Counted from the first letter of the stretch, positions 8,794-17,436 are shown. The stretch: DNA of 22,832 nucleotides from CAJQQY01 sp964352225 (GCA_964352225.1 CAYGRM010000061.1:1-22832); one strand, 5' to 3'. Program-made: numbers and translations. Notes: a model not told the origin generated them from the letters alone.

Positions 8794-9166
8794 CGTAAAA
8801 ATTTTAAAAGTGAGAAAATTTCGGAGACACTTTTTTTTCGAATAATGAGGTTTTACTTTCTAAATAATTATTATCTATATTCTCAAGTTGTCCAATTTCA
8901 TATTATATAAAGGTGACTTGTGTTAATTATTGATGTGATTTTTATCAATATTTAAATATCCTTGATAAAAGGATTTACGATAAAATAAAAAAGCTCATCT
9001 AATCAACCTTGACTCACCTATTAATCTCATGATCCCAAAAATTTTCAATGTAAAGTATATTACAAATCCCCCATTCATTTTTTAAGTACAAACTATTCTG
9101 ACTTATGTTTGTTACTCGCAATATAATAGCACAACTATATTTTGACACTTATAAAAATTTAATGAA
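8794..9166. other. Intergenic region between divergent PI-PLC and Kelch genes
   Basis: This 373-base AT-rich stretch must carry the promoters of both divergent genes. The clearest element is the palindrome at 8935-8948. A single GGTGA half-site stands at 8912-8916. A TATATTTTG at 9136-9144 is roughly like a Bacteroidota -7 box (TAnnTTTG), but its spacing to the TTTG at 9108-9111 is wrong, so I do not call it a promoter. No small gene or RNA is recognisable. Confidence 0.6.
8935..8948. promoter_or_regulatory. Crp/FNR-like palindrome between PI-PLC and Kelch genes
   Basis: GTGATTTTTATCAA contains exact TGAT-N4-ATCA half-sites (8936-8947), the pattern of an FNR-type box. It lies about 142 bases before the minus-strand PI-PLC start and about 218 bases before the plus-strand Kelch start, so either gene could be the target. 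The same palindrome recurs at four other intergenic places in the window. Confidence 0.5.
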
Positions 9167-10393
9167 ATGACTAAACATCTATTTACTTTCTTTTTATCAA
9201 TCATTTTTCTTTCCTCAGTCAATGCCCAAACTTGGGAATTGCTGAATGAATCGCCATACAGAAGTCACCATAGCATCGGCTTTGGACTAAATGGAATTGG
9301 ATATTCTGTAACTGGTAGTATCAATGAAAACCCAACATCTCGAATCTATACCTATGATCCAACTACTGATGTTTGGACTCAAGAAGATGATTTTCCTGGA
9401 CCTAGTCGTAGTTTTGGTATTGGTGATATTTGGGATGGGAAAGCCTATCTTGGCTTTGGAATAGGATCAAATGGTAACCCTCTAAATGATCTTTGGGAAT
9501 TTGATCCAGATACCAATACTTGGACGGAGTTAGCTAGCTGTCCTTGTTCAGGACGCCTTCACCCAGCTTTTGTCGCTAATCAAGAAAAGATCTTCGTAGG
9601 GATGGGAAATGGTAATTCTGGAAACTTAAATGATTGGTGGGAATATGATATGGCTTCTAATTCTTGGTCGCAAAAACCTGACTTTCCAGATCTTCCAAGG
9701 CATCACCCATATCAATTTGCCATTGGTGATTATGTTTACGCTGGATTAGGGCATGGGAACAACATAGCTTCAGGAGTAAATATTTTTGATGAATTGTACA
9801 GATATGATCCGCAAACAGAAGTATGGGATCAAATGGCCACGCTTCCTTCCGAAGGTCGAGTAGCAGGTACTCAGTTCAGTTATGAAGGTAAAGGCTATGT
9901 TTTGAGTGGCGATGGAGACGATCATAATGTTATGCCTTTTGGAGAATTTTGGGAATATGATCCAGTAGAAGATAAATGGAATGGCAAACCTCCTCATCCT
10001 GGTTCTTCTCGGTGGGCACCATCTTCATTTATTATTGACGATTATATTTATTTTTACAATGGGTATTCACTATCCTTAGTGGAAGATTTAAATGTATATA
10101 GATTCTATCTTGGTGAAGGAGATCCTCCGACTTCAACTATCGAATTGGCTAACGACGAAGTTATCGTGTCGCCAAATCCTGCTCATGATCAAGTAACTAT
10201 TCAACTAAAAGAAGGTAATAGTGAGATGAAAAATGTTGGACTATTTAATCTGAATGGTCAATTAGTATTAGAGAAAAACATATCTTATAACAATACAATT
10301 ACATTGGACATTGTAAGTCTTCCTACTGGAGTTTATTATTTAAGAATTGATTTGGGTGACGAAGTGGTTTCTCAAAAAATTGTAAAACAATAA
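9167..10393 (+). CDS. Secreted Kelch-repeat protein with T9SS sorting domain
   Basis: The 408-residue protein has a signal peptide (1-20, cut after VNA). Five or six Kelch-type blades follow (about 22-315). Each carries the pattern (L/F)-W-E-(F/Y)-D-P-x-T-x-x-W, clearest at YTYDPTTDVW (61-70), LWEFDPDTNTW (109-119), WWEYDMASNSW (157-167), LYRYDPQTEVW (210-220) and FWEYDPVEDKW (261-271). These form a beta-propeller. The final ~78 residues are a T9SS type A sorting domain opening with VSPNPAHDQ (334-342) and ending in GVYYLRID and KIVKQ. Export through Sec and T9SS to the surface is expected. Propellers of this kind usually bind proteins or glycans; no catalytic site is visible. It converges with the CoA-transferase-like gene at a shared terminator. 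Confidence 0.88.
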   Translation: MTKHLFTFFLSIIFLSSVNAQTWELLNESPYRSHHSIGFGLNGIGYSVTGSINENPTSRIYTYDPTTDVWTQEDDFPGPSRSFGIGDIWDGKAYLGFGIGSNGNPLNDLWEFDPDTNTWTELASCPCSGRLHPAFVANQEKIFVGMGNGNSGNLNDWWEYDMASNSWSQKPDFPDLPRHHPYQFAIGDYVYAGLGHGNNIASGVNIFDELYRYDPQTEVWDQMATLPSEGRVAGTQFSYEGKGYVLSGDGDDHNVMPFGEFWEYDPVEDKWNGKPPHPGSSRWAPSSFIIDDYIYFYNGYSLSLVEDLNVYRFYLGEGDPPTSTIELANDEVIVSPNPAHDQVTIQLKEGNSEMKNVGLFNLNGQLVLEKNISYNNTITLDIVSLPTGVYYLRIDLGDEVVSQKIVKQ

Positions 10394-10418
10394 ATTAAGT
10401 CGATTCAGTTTTTAAGGT

Positions 10419-10462
10419 AAAAAAAGAGAGCAGATCTACATTTAGATTTGCTCTCTTTTTTT
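10419..10462. terminator. Bidirectional terminator between convergent genes
   Basis: The arms A-rich-GAGAGCAGATCT (to 10437) and AGATTTGCTCTC-T-rich (from 10444) pair with one G-U wobble around ACATTT. Flanking A and T runs make it work in both directions. It ends at the stop codon of the minus-strand gene starting at 10461 and lies 26 bases after the Kelch gene. Confidence 0.9.
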
Positions 10463-12662
10463 AAGATACCATTTCCTTCAACTCTTTCACCAGCAATTTC
10501 CGATACAATTTTTCTTCAAAAGTTTTTGGATTTTCAAGTTGCATGCGTTCCAAATATGGCAGCGTTTTTTCAGGTGTTCCAGAACTTATCAATCCTTTTA
10601 AAATAGTCATCAATTTTCCCGAAGTCGTACTTGTCTTTTTCTTTAATGATTTCAAAGCTTTCCCAATAACTTGTTCTTCTTGGGTAAAATCAGTCCCAAA
10701 AGGAAACACCGGAAATAAGCCTTCTTTTTTATACGACTCTAATTGTGCTTGAATGGTTTCTGGAAAATTATTTCTAAAAATCTCTGGCACCTCGTATTCT
10801 GGCGAAAGTTTCCCAGAATATTTCGCCCTGGTTATCAATTCATTTTGGAAACGTGAATCTGCAATTTGAATCAACTCCTTAATAATTTCCTCATCCGTTT
10901 TTCCTCGAATAAAGGCAATTCCATATTCCGTAATCACGATGTCCCGAAGGTGGCGAGGAATAGTGGTGTGTCCATAATTCCAAACAATATTAGATTGAAC
11001 TTTCCCTCCTGAAGTACGAGTAGATCGAAGTTGCAAAATCGAATGACCATCAGGTAAGGCATGCGCCATATCTACAAAATTATATTGCCCTCCTACTCCA
11101 CTAATCACATTTCCATCTTCCAATCCATCAGAAACGGCAGCTCCACTCAAGGTCATCATCAAACAAGTATTTATAAATCTTGCATTTTTTCTGTGCAGTC
11201 GATCTATTTCTTCATGTCCATAAAGTTGGTTGATTTTACGAACACTCTTCATGTGAATTTGTCGTCGCTTTCGTTCAGGCATTGCTCGGAGCCATTGGTA
11301 AAATTGAGTTGGCCCTAAGAAAAAACCTCCATGAATAATTGCTCCATTTTTTAAATGATCTCCTAAACATCTTGAGATTATAGTTTCGGAACATTCATCC
11401 TTATTCAAATCTGCTTCGACACTTGAACCATCTAGGAAAATGATTTTACCGTTTTGATATTTAATTTTTTCCTTAAAAATTCCAAAATATTGTAAGAAGT
11501 CAAAATCTTTTTGAGTCAGTTGAGCAGAGATAGCACCACGACTTTTTAGTAGATAAAATGCCTCTGGAGTAATTTGATTTTCAAAAATAAAACCCTCATT
11601 GATCAGCCGTTGGAGAATGACATGATCATAAACTTTTCGCTTCATAATTCCGCTGTCCACCAAAAACATAAAACTATCTACCAACATTTCAGTCGCGCCA
11701 AAAAGACCCTCTTCAAATACATTCGTACCTCCTACTCTATCAATAATTTTTTCAAACTTTTTATCTATTTTTAAATCTTTCAAAATACCTCGATAAAGAT
11801 GATTCCCTTCATGTCTCATTTTCAAAGCATAAACCAATGCATCTCCCAATGACCCAATTCCGACTTGCAATTCTCCATCATCCTTGACCAAAGTACTTCC
11901 TAGTAAACCAATCAGATAATCCGCATCAGAGACCGACATTTTAGGTGGCCCAAAAACTTTGAAATCATCTTCTGGATTATCTATAATATAATCAAACGAT
12001 GCTACCGGAATGTCAGCATCACCATACAAATACGGCAAATTTCGATTCACTTGTCCAACGAAAACTATTTTCTTATCCTTATCTTCTTCCATGATATCGG
12101 TGGTGACATCTGCATTACAACTCAAGCTCACTCGTTTTTTATCCAAAGAAATATTAACCATCTGACCAATGACATTAACCCCTCGATCCATCAAATCTCT
12201 TACCACGTGTGTATAATTACAACTGATATAATCTCTTTGAGCTTGTAAATTGTGGGTGAATTTTCCGGCTGGAAAATAAAACTCGATGACTTTAATATTT
12301 GAAGGAAGTTGATTTTTGGTTCGATCCAACTCGTAAGACAAATCAGGATAGTCTTCGAATACTCTATCGGCAAAAGGATCCATAAACCTTTTTTCCAACA
12401 AACTTTTCCCTTTGGGTTTTTCTAAAGTTAGTGCCGTAAGAATGGTTAAATTTATTTCTGGATCCTGTTTAGCTCGATCATAAATTGCATTGACAAAATG
12501 ATTGGGTTTGCCTGCACCAAGCGGAAGCCCAAGTACTATTTTTTTCCCAACTCTTTCAATTATCGTATCTACGCAGGCTTGAGTTTGAGAAAAAAAACGA
12601 GACATAGATTTTTTAGTTTCTACCATGTTTTGATTATTTGTAAAGTGATACACGTTTTTCAT
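10461..12662 (-). CDS. Long acetyl-CoA hydrolase/CoA-transferase family protein
   Basis: The 733-residue cytoplasmic protein belongs to the acetyl-CoA hydrolase / 4-hydroxybutyrate CoA-transferase / succinyl-CoA:acetate CoA-transferase family. Visible marks are VLGLPLGAGKPNHFVNAI (43-60), a GATEMLVDSF segment in which Glu325 is the likely catalytic glutamate that forms the glutamyl-CoA adduct, and the C-terminal-domain signature GVGGQYNFVDMA (522-533). ITEYGIAFIRGKT (577-589) is also typical. Usual members have 430-550 residues. The surplus here is an N-terminal stretch, an insertion at about 340-445 (containing GAIIHGGFFLGP) and a C-terminal extension (about 620-733). Methionine 13 is an alternative start. 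Moving CoA between acyl groups or hydrolysing acyl-CoA is the expected reaction; the acyl substrate is unknown. A Crp/FNR-like box lies 36-47 bases before the chosen ATG. Confidence 0.82.
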   Translation of the reverse strand: MKNVYHFTNNQNMVETKKSMSRFFSQTQACVDTIIERVGKKIVLGLPLGAGKPNHFVNAIYDRAKQDPEINLTILTALTLEKPKGKSLLEKRFMDPFADRVFEDYPDLSYELDRTKNQLPSNIKVIEFYFPAGKFTHNLQAQRDYISCNYTHVVRDLMDRGVNVIGQMVNISLDKKRVSLSCNADVTTDIMEEDKDKKIVFVGQVNRNLPYLYGDADIPVASFDYIIDNPEDDFKVFGPPKMSVSDADYLIGLLGSTLVKDDGELQVGIGSLGDALVYALKMRHEGNHLYRGILKDLKIDKKFEKIIDRVGGTNVFEEGLFGATEMLVDSFMFLVDSGIMKRKVYDHVILQRLINEGFIFENQITPEAFYLLKSRGAISAQLTQKDFDFLQYFGIFKEKIKYQNGKIIFLDGSSVEADLNKDECSETIISRCLGDHLKNGAIIHGGFFLGPTQFYQWLRAMPERKRRQIHMKSVRKINQLYGHEEIDRLHRKNARFINTCLMMTLSGAAVSDGLEDGNVISGVGGQYNFVDMAHALPDGHSILQLRSTRTSGGKVQSNIVWNYGHTTIPRHLRDIVITEYGIAFIRGKTDEEIIKELIQIADSRFQNELITRAKYSGKLSPEYEVPEIFRNNFPETIQAQLESYKKEGLFPVFPFGTDFTQEEQVIGKALKSLKKKTSTTSGKLMTILKGLISSGTPEKTLPYLERMQLENPKTFEEKLYRKLLVKELKEMVS

Positions 12663-12697
12663 TTTCTCAAAATAATCAGGAAAAATGATTTAAAGGA

Positions 12698-12709
12698 TGA
12701 TAAAAATCA
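12698..12709. promoter_or_regulatory. Crp/FNR-like palindrome upstream of the CoA-transferase-like gene
   Basis: TGATAAAAATCA is an exact TGAT-N4-ATCA site, extended by one further base pair to a 14-base symmetric ATGAT...ATCAT. A one-mismatch copy, TAATAAAAATCA, follows at 12720-12731, 22 bases away, about two helical turns. Both lie just upstream of the minus-strand start at 12662, the right place for transcriptional control. Confidence 0.55.
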
Positions 12710-12762
12710 TTTAAGAAAGTAATAAAAATCAGGGAAGTTATTTTGCATAAAACATAATTTGA

Positions 12763-12800
12763 AAAAATAAAAAAGCTCACCTGATCTCTCAGATGAGCTT
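12763..12800 (-). terminator. Intrinsic terminator for pckA
   Basis: AAGCTCACCTGA (12773-12784) pairs with TCAGATGAGCTT (12789-12800) with one G-U wobble around TCTC. On the minus strand the stem is followed by a long T-rich tract (complement of 12763-12774). It lies about 42 bases past the pckA stop codon. Confidence 0.9.
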
Positions 12801-12841
12801 TCAAAACTCTACAATCAATATTTTATAAGTTTTAACACAAC

Positions 12842-14434
12842 TTAGATCGACACATTCGTTTTAGGGCCAGCTGCAACTATTTTATCCACCACTTTTGACT
12901 CAAACGCTTTGAAATTATTTTGGAATAATCCAATTAATTTCTCTTTCGTTTTATCATAACCTTCTTTGTCCTCCCACGTATTTTTCGGAACTAAAATTTC
13001 AGCAGGAACTCCTGGGCAACTTACTGGAATTTTGAATCCAAACTCAGCATCCTGAACCATGTCCACATTATCAAAATCACCGTTTTGGATCGCATCAATA
13101 ATTGCTCTAGTGTATTTTAGTTTTATTCTAGAACCTACACCATGAGCACCACCTGTCCAACCAGTATTGACTAACCAAGCTTTAGCATTATGTTTTTCGA
13201 TTTTTTCCGCCAACAACTCTGCATACTTGTTAGGATGCCACATCATAAATGCTGCACCAAAGCACGCACTAAAAGTTGCTTCTGGTTCGGTTACACCCAT
13301 TTCTGTTCCGGCAACTTTTGCAGTATAACCAGAGATGAAATGATAACTTGCTTGTTCAGGAGTTAATTGGCTCACCGGAGGTAAAACTCCAAAGGCATCA
13401 CAAGTCAAAAAGATCACATTATTAGCATTTCCTGCTATACATGGAATCTGAACATTATCAATAAAATGGATAGGATAAGACGCTCGAGTATTTTGTGTGA
13501 TGGAAGTATCTGAGTAATCCACTTTCCGAGTAACTGGATCGTAAACTACATTTTCCAAAACAGTTCCATATCGGATTGCATTATAAATATCAGGTTCATT
13601 TTCAGCCGATAAGTCAATTGCTTTAGCATAGCAACCTCCTTCAATATTGAACACCCCATCGTCTGTCCAACAATGCTCATCATCACCAATCAGTTTTCGT
13701 TTTGGATCAGCACTCAAGGTGGTTTTACCCGTACCTGACAATCCGAATAAAACAGAAACATCTCCTTTTTCACCCACATTAGCAGAACAATGCATTGGCA
13801 GTACATTTTCTAAAGGCATCAAATAATTCATGATAGAGAAAATTCCTTTTTTCATTTCTCCTGCATATTCAGTCCCCAGAATAACGACTTCTTTTTTCTC
13901 CAAACTAAGATCAACACTTGTCTTAGAGGTCATTTTGGAAGTGTACCGATTGGCAGGAAATCCTCCACCATTGAAGATCACATAATCAGGTTCTCCAAAA
14001 TTAGCAAGCTCTTCCTCGGTAGGCATGATTAACATATTTTGCATAAAAAGTGCATGATATGCTCTCGTACAAATGATCCGAACTTTAATTCTATACTTCT
14101 CATCCCAGCCTGCAAATGCGTCCACTACAAATAATCGCTCTCTCGTATTAAGGAAGTCGATAGCACGCTCATGGTTAATCATAAACACATGCTCATCTAG
14201 TTCGATATTAATATCACCCCAATCAATATTATTTTCTGAAGCCTCATTTTTTACGATACGTTTATCTTTTGGACTTCTACCAGTCTTCTCTCCAGAGTAA
14301 ACTAACAATGCTCCTACATCTGAAATTGCTGTACCTTTTTCATGCCGTAGACCTATTTCATATAATATAGGTACACTACTATTTCGGTGTATTTCTTTGA
14401 CGTCTATATTGTATTGATTTAAATTAAAATCCAT
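12842..14434 (-). CDS. pckA: ATP-dependent phosphoenolpyruvate carboxykinase
   Basis: This 530-residue protein has the normal family length and all key motifs. They are the substrate-binding TGRSPKDK (51-58, Arg53), YAGEMKKG (190-197) with the catalytic lysine region, MHCSAN (214-219) with the metal-binding His, the P-loop GLSGTGKT (231-238), and GDDEH (250-254) with metal-binding aspartates. The P-loop form marks the ATP-dependent class (EC 4.1.1.49). It converts oxaloacetate and ATP to PEP, CO2 and ADP, the first step of gluconeogenesis, or runs in reverse to fix CO2 in fermentative Bacteroidota. It is cytoplasmic and monocistronic. The leader contains a degenerate Crp/FNR-like box beginning 22 bases before the ATG, and the intergenic region shared with the cytochrome gene contains two exact boxes. 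Confidence 0.98.
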   Translation of the reverse strand: MDFNLNQYNIDVKEIHRNSSVPILYEIGLRHEKGTAISDVGALLVYSGEKTGRSPKDKRIVKNEASENNIDWGDINIELDEHVFMINHERAIDFLNTRERLFVVDAFAGWDEKYRIKVRIICTRAYHALFMQNMLIMPTEEELANFGEPDYVIFNGGGFPANRYTSKMTSKTSVDLSLEKKEVVILGTEYAGEMKKGIFSIMNYLMPLENVLPMHCSANVGEKGDVSVLFGLSGTGKTTLSADPKRKLIGDDEHCWTDDGVFNIEGGCYAKAIDLSAENEPDIYNAIRYGTVLENVVYDPVTRKVDYSDTSITQNTRASYPIHFIDNVQIPCIAGNANNVIFLTCDAFGVLPPVSQLTPEQASYHFISGYTAKVAGTEMGVTEPEATFSACFGAAFMMWHPNKYAELLAEKIEKHNAKAWLVNTGWTGGAHGVGSRIKLKYTRAIIDAIQNGDFDNVDMVQDAEFGFKIPVSCPGVPAEILVPKNTWEDKEGYDKTKEKLIGLFQNNFKAFESKVVDKIVAAGPKTNVSI

Positions 14435-14455
14435 TTTAAGAAGGTATTTAAAAGG

Positions 14456-14467
14456 TGATAAAAATTA
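14456..14467. promoter_or_regulatory. Degenerate Crp/FNR-like box in the pckA leader
   Basis: TGATAAAAATTA, preceded by GG, differs by one base from TGAT-N4-ATCA. It begins 22 bases before the pckA ATG, close enough that a bound regulator could block transcription or act just downstream of the start. Confidence 0.35.
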
Positions 14468-14531
14468 TTTTGAAGTTCAAATTAACTAGTATTCCAGCTT
14501 TTATTAGGTGACTTTTATTTCCATATAATGA

Positions 14532-14543
14532 TGATTATTATCA
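14532..14543. promoter_or_regulatory. Crp/FNR-like palindrome, pckA side
   Basis: TGATTATTATCA is an exact TGAT-N4-ATCA site, followed by CC. It lies about 98 bases before the pckA start on the minus strand and about 187 bases before the cytochrome start. Confidence 0.5.
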
Positions 14544-14604
14544 CCATTCATTGAAAACGGTAAGATCGAAGATGTTGAAAACTAATTAATATCACCTCCC
14601 TGTA

Positions 14605-14618
14605 GTGATTTTTATCAA
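14605..14618. promoter_or_regulatory. Crp/FNR-like palindrome, cytochrome c side
   Basis: GTGATTTTTATCAA contains the exact palindrome TGAT-N4-ATCA at 14606-14617 and is identical, base for base, to the site at 8935-8948. ATCACC half-sites stand on both sides. It lies about 112 bases before the cytochrome ATG. Confidence 0.55.
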
Positions 14619-14729
14619 TATCAAATATCACCTCTTTCTGTATTTTTAGAAAGCAATCTGAATCGTAATAAATGGATTTTTAAAATTCGATCTCTTACGA
14701 TATCCTTTCACTCATTAAAAATATTCAAA

Positions 14730-15167
14730 ATGAAAAACATTAAAAACCTTAAAACATTCTGGATTCCGTTTATTTTTTTATTTGGCTTTTTGATTCAAAT
14801 GAATACTAGTTGTGACTTTGGTCCACCTGAAGGTTCGAGAGCCAAGCAAGCAGAAAGAGGTAAATTAATCTTTGAACAGCAATGTAAAAGTTGTCATGGT
14901 ATGGATGGTGTAGCTGCAACGGTAGATACTTTACAAACCAAAGCAAAAGATCTAACGAGGATTAACAAAAGAAGAAAAACTACAACATTTCCAGTAGAAA
15001 AAATTGCAAGATTCATCGATGGAAGAAACTTAGTTAAAGCTCACGGGCCAAGAGAAATGCCTGTCTGGGGAGAAGTTTATAAAGATGAAGGGATGGATGA
15101 AACAGAAATTAAAGGTAGAAAAGGAGAACTTATTGCTTACTTGATGAGTATCCAAGACTATGAATAA
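14730..15167 (+). CDS. Single-heme cytochrome c lipoprotein
   Basis: The 145-residue protein starts with a hydrophobic segment (about 8-25) ending in NTSC, so Cys28 may be lipidated and the protein membrane-anchored facing the periplasm. One heme-attachment motif CKSCH is present (Cys52, Cys55, His56) in QQCKSCHGMDG. Met110 in GPREMPVWG is the likely distal ligand, so this is a class I cytochrome c. It would carry electrons between respiratory complexes or to a reductase or oxidase; the partner is not encoded nearby. It is divergent from pckA, and the shared control region carries Crp/FNR-like palindromes. A terminator follows its stop codon, so the porin-like gene downstream is probably separate. 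Confidence 0.92.
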   Translation: MKNIKNLKTFWIPFIFLFGFLIQMNTSCDFGPPEGSRAKQAERGKLIFEQQCKSCHGMDGVAATVDTLQTKAKDLTRINKRRKTTTFPVEKIARFIDGRNLVKAHGPREMPVWGEVYKDEGMDETEIKGRKGELIAYLMSIQDYE

Positions 15168-15192
15168 ATAGAGGTAAGTATTACATTTTTTT

Positions 15193-15232
15193 AAAGAAAA
15201 CCCGCATGATAATCATTATGTGGGTTTTCTTT
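15193..15232 (+). terminator. Intrinsic terminator after cytochrome c
   Basis: AAAGAAAACCCGCAT (15193-15207) pairs with ATGTGGGTTTTCTTT (15218-15232) with one wobble around a 10-base loop. It lies 25 bases after the cytochrome stop codon. Confidence 0.85.
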
Positions 15233-15341
15233 CTGAGCTATAAAATATTTACTTCCGTTTTTTGGCAAGTTTTCTGACTGTTTATAATAGAAGTAGATTA
15301 AGAATTTCTACTTAATTCACCTTCGCTTTAAACATAAGTGG

Positions 15342-16475
15342 ATGAAATTTTTATTATTGCCAATATTTTTGATTTTGGGGTTTCAATCATTCAGCCAAAT
15401 AGATTCTACTTCTTTCGGATTAAAATTAACCGGGGATTTTAGATTTAGAGTAGAGCACGATTGGAATTCTCAAAACTCCAATGGCGTTTTGAGAGATGAT
15501 CGAAGTAGACTTCGCTATAGATTCCGATTTGGATTAAACTATGTTCTCGATAAAAATTCTTCTTTTGGAGGAAGATTAAGAAGTGGTAATATAAATGATC
15601 AGCAAGGCCCTCATATTACTCTAGGTGGCAATCAAGGGGAATTTGGTTTAGTTAAAATTGGTCTTGAAAAATTATTTTATCAATATCAAAGTGAAAGCCT
15701 AACAGCGTGGGTTGGAAAAAACACCGCTCCGCTAAGAAAATTAAATGAATTATTTTGGAATGATAATGTGTTCCCAGAGGGCATTGGTTTAAAATATAAA
15801 TTAAAATTTAAAAAGAAATCCATTCAATCTCTAGGCTTCAATGCCGGTCATTTTATTATCAATTCTAATAATCAGACTTTTAATAAAGATAGTTACTTTC
15901 AATTTGCCCAACTCGAATCAAGTCTCTTAGATAATAGAATTACTCTTTTTCCTGCCCTCTATTATTTTAACAAAATCGGTAATATCCCTGACGGAAAACA
16001 AACCCATCAATTAGATTACACCATACTTCATTTTGGTAGTCTTTTGAAGATTAACAAGAATTCTGATTTTCAATTAGGTCTAGAATATTATTTAAATTTA
16101 GAAAATTACGCTCAGCATGATTCCATTCATTTTAACCTCAGGGATCAAAAAAAAGGATTTATCATTAGTGCAAAGTATGGAGATGTCAAAGAAAAAGGGA
16201 ATTGGCTCATTCATTTATATTACGCCAATCTAGAAAAATTCTCCATCGTAGATTACTTTGCTCAAAATGATTGGGCTAGATGGGATTATTCTTCCTTCAA
16301 TGCAGCTGGTTCGAGAATTTCAAATTTTCAAGGCTTTGAATTAAGAATTGGCTATGCGGTCAAAGAAAAATTTACATTAATTCTCAGGTCATATTTAGTA
16401 GAAGAATTAATCAGCATTGGTGATTTCAAAGAAAATGGAAGTAGAGTTAGATTGGATTTGAATATTGGTTTTTAG
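15342..16475 (+). CDS. Outer-membrane beta-barrel protein, porin-like
   Basis: The 377-residue protein has a signal peptide (1-19, cut after SFS-Q). It then shows the alternating polar/aromatic pattern of outer-membrane strands, beginning with LKLTGDFRFRVEHDW (28-42) and RSRLRYRFRFGLNYVL (55-70), and ends in a terminal phenylalanine (NIGF), a common barrel-end signal. The opening resembles the alginate-export/putative-porin group of Bacteroidota, in which the DFR-x-R start and DRSR-x-RYR-x-RFG pattern are frequent. There is no plug domain or TonB box, so it is unlikely to be a SusC-type receptor. It may allow passage of small anions or sugars, but the substrate cannot be read. It ends only 13 bases before the stop codon of the convergent Sua5 gene, with no terminator between them. 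Confidence 0.72.
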   Translation: MKFLLLPIFLILGFQSFSQIDSTSFGLKLTGDFRFRVEHDWNSQNSNGVLRDDRSRLRYRFRFGLNYVLDKNSSFGGRLRSGNINDQQGPHITLGGNQGEFGLVKIGLEKLFYQYQSESLTAWVGKNTAPLRKLNELFWNDNVFPEGIGLKYKLKFKKKSIQSLGFNAGHFIINSNNQTFNKDSYFQFAQLESSLLDNRITLFPALYYFNKIGNIPDGKQTHQLDYTILHFGSLLKINKNSDFQLGLEYYLNLENYAQHDSIHFNLRDQKKGFIISAKYGDVKEKGNWLIHLYYANLEKFSIVDYFAQNDWARWDYSSFNAAGSRISNFQGFELRIGYAVKEKFTLILRSYLVEELISIGDFKENGSRVRLDLNIGF

Positions 16476-16488
16476 ATTCCAAAACGAT

Positions 16489-17436
16489 TTAAGCTGCTGC
16501 TCTTTTCAAACGATCATTAATCGCTCGTCCTAGATCTTTTTCAGGAAGCAATTCCGCAATAATCAAATCTAATTCTAAGCTATCTAAATAGCGCATCCCC
16601 GCAAAAAGGTTTCTCGCAGCCTCAGAGAAGTCTCTAGATTTTGAGAGGATTATTTGATTTCCTGAAGGAACTTGATCATAATTTTCTGAAAAAGAAATTA
16701 CACCAATATTTTTTCCATGATACTCTGCAAGAAGCGTTACTGGATTACCAATTTTAAAAGTAGTTCGAGGTGCATAATGGCTTTTTAATTGACCAGGTGC
16801 TTGAGGATTTGAAGTAGAATGATGGAGAACTTTTACTGATCCGATAACCGCTTCAATCGTTTCTACTGCTAACCCTCCTTTTCGATAAATAATGGCTTCC
16901 TCTCCTTCAAAACCAACAATGGTAGATTCCAAACCTACCTCGCACGATCCGCCATCAAGAATATATGGAATTTTTTCACCTAATTGATTATTCACATGCT
17001 CGGCAGTTGTCGGACTAATGTATCCAAATGGATTGGCACTCGGAGCCGCTAGTGGAAAATCTAAATTGCTCAACAGCTCTAAAGTCATCGGATGCTTGGG
17101 CAAACGAACTGCCACCAATGATGAACCAGAAGTAACTAGATCAGGAATAATATCTTTTTTGGGAAGTAAAAGAGTAAGTGATCCTGGCATAAATTCACGA
17201 GCCAAAAGCATGGCTTTATCGGGAATAGATGCCACATATTTTTCCACCTTTTCAAGGCTGTCCGTATGAATAATAAGTGGATCAAAACTAGGTCGATTCT
17301 TTACTTTAAATATTTCTGCCACCGCTCTGCTACTAAGCGCATTCCCACCGAGTCCGTACACAGTTTCAGTAGGAATAGCGACCAATTGCTCATTATTTAG
17401 AAGTTCAATTGCTTTCTTAATGTCCTTGCCAATCAT
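16489..17436 (-). CDS. L-threonylcarbamoyladenylate synthase (Sua5/TsaC)
   Basis: The 315-residue protein makes threonylcarbamoyl-AMP from threonine, bicarbonate and ATP, the first step of the t6A modification at position 37 of ANN-decoding tRNAs. The YrdC/TsaC domain covers about 8-195, with PTETVYGLG (22-30), KVKNRPS (44-50), the RLPKHP substrate loop (111-116), APSAN (131-135) and ESTIVG (170-175). A linker PQAPGQLKSHYAP (211-223) and a C-terminal Sua5 domain (about 227-315) show that it is the long Sua5 form rather than the short TsaC. The later enzymes TsaD, TsaB and TsaE are not in the window. It is cytoplasmic and an ordinary housekeeping gene. Confidence 0.95.
   Translation of the reverse strand: MIGKDIKKAIELLNNEQLVAIPTETVYGLGGNALSSRAVAEIFKVKNRPSFDPLIIHTDSLEKVEKYVASIPDKAMLLAREFMPGSLTLLLPKKDIIPDLVTSGSSLVAVRLPKHPMTLELLSNLDFPLAAPSANPFGYISPTTAEHVNNQLGEKIPYILDGGSCEVGLESTIVGFEGEEAIIYRKGGLAVETIEAVIGSVKVLHHSTSNPQAPGQLKSHYAPRTTFKIGNPVTLLAEYHGKNIGVISFSENYDQVPSGNQIILSKSRDFSEAARNLFAGMRYLDSLELDLIIAELLPEKDLGRAINDRLKRAAA

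Larger units (their letters stand above)
14435..14729. other. Divergent pckA / cytochrome c control region
   Basis: This 295-base stretch holds the promoters of two divergent genes. It is rich in one sequence theme: a degenerate box at 14456-14467, a GGTGA half-site at 14507-14511, an exact palindrome at 14532-14543, ATCACC half-sites at 14591-14596 and 14628-14633, and another exact palindrome at 14606-14617. No small gene or RNA is recognisable in it. Confidence 0.7.

Noticed and set aside
8988..9017. AAAAAAGCTCATCT resembling the left arm of the local terminators
   Set aside because: No complementary right arm follows, so no stem can form. It may be a remnant or coincidence.
15283..15289. 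TATAAT with an upstream TTGGCA before the porin-like gene
   Set aside because: The spacing is 15 bases rather than about 17, and Bacteroidota primary promoters use a different -7 consensus, so it is not called a promoter.
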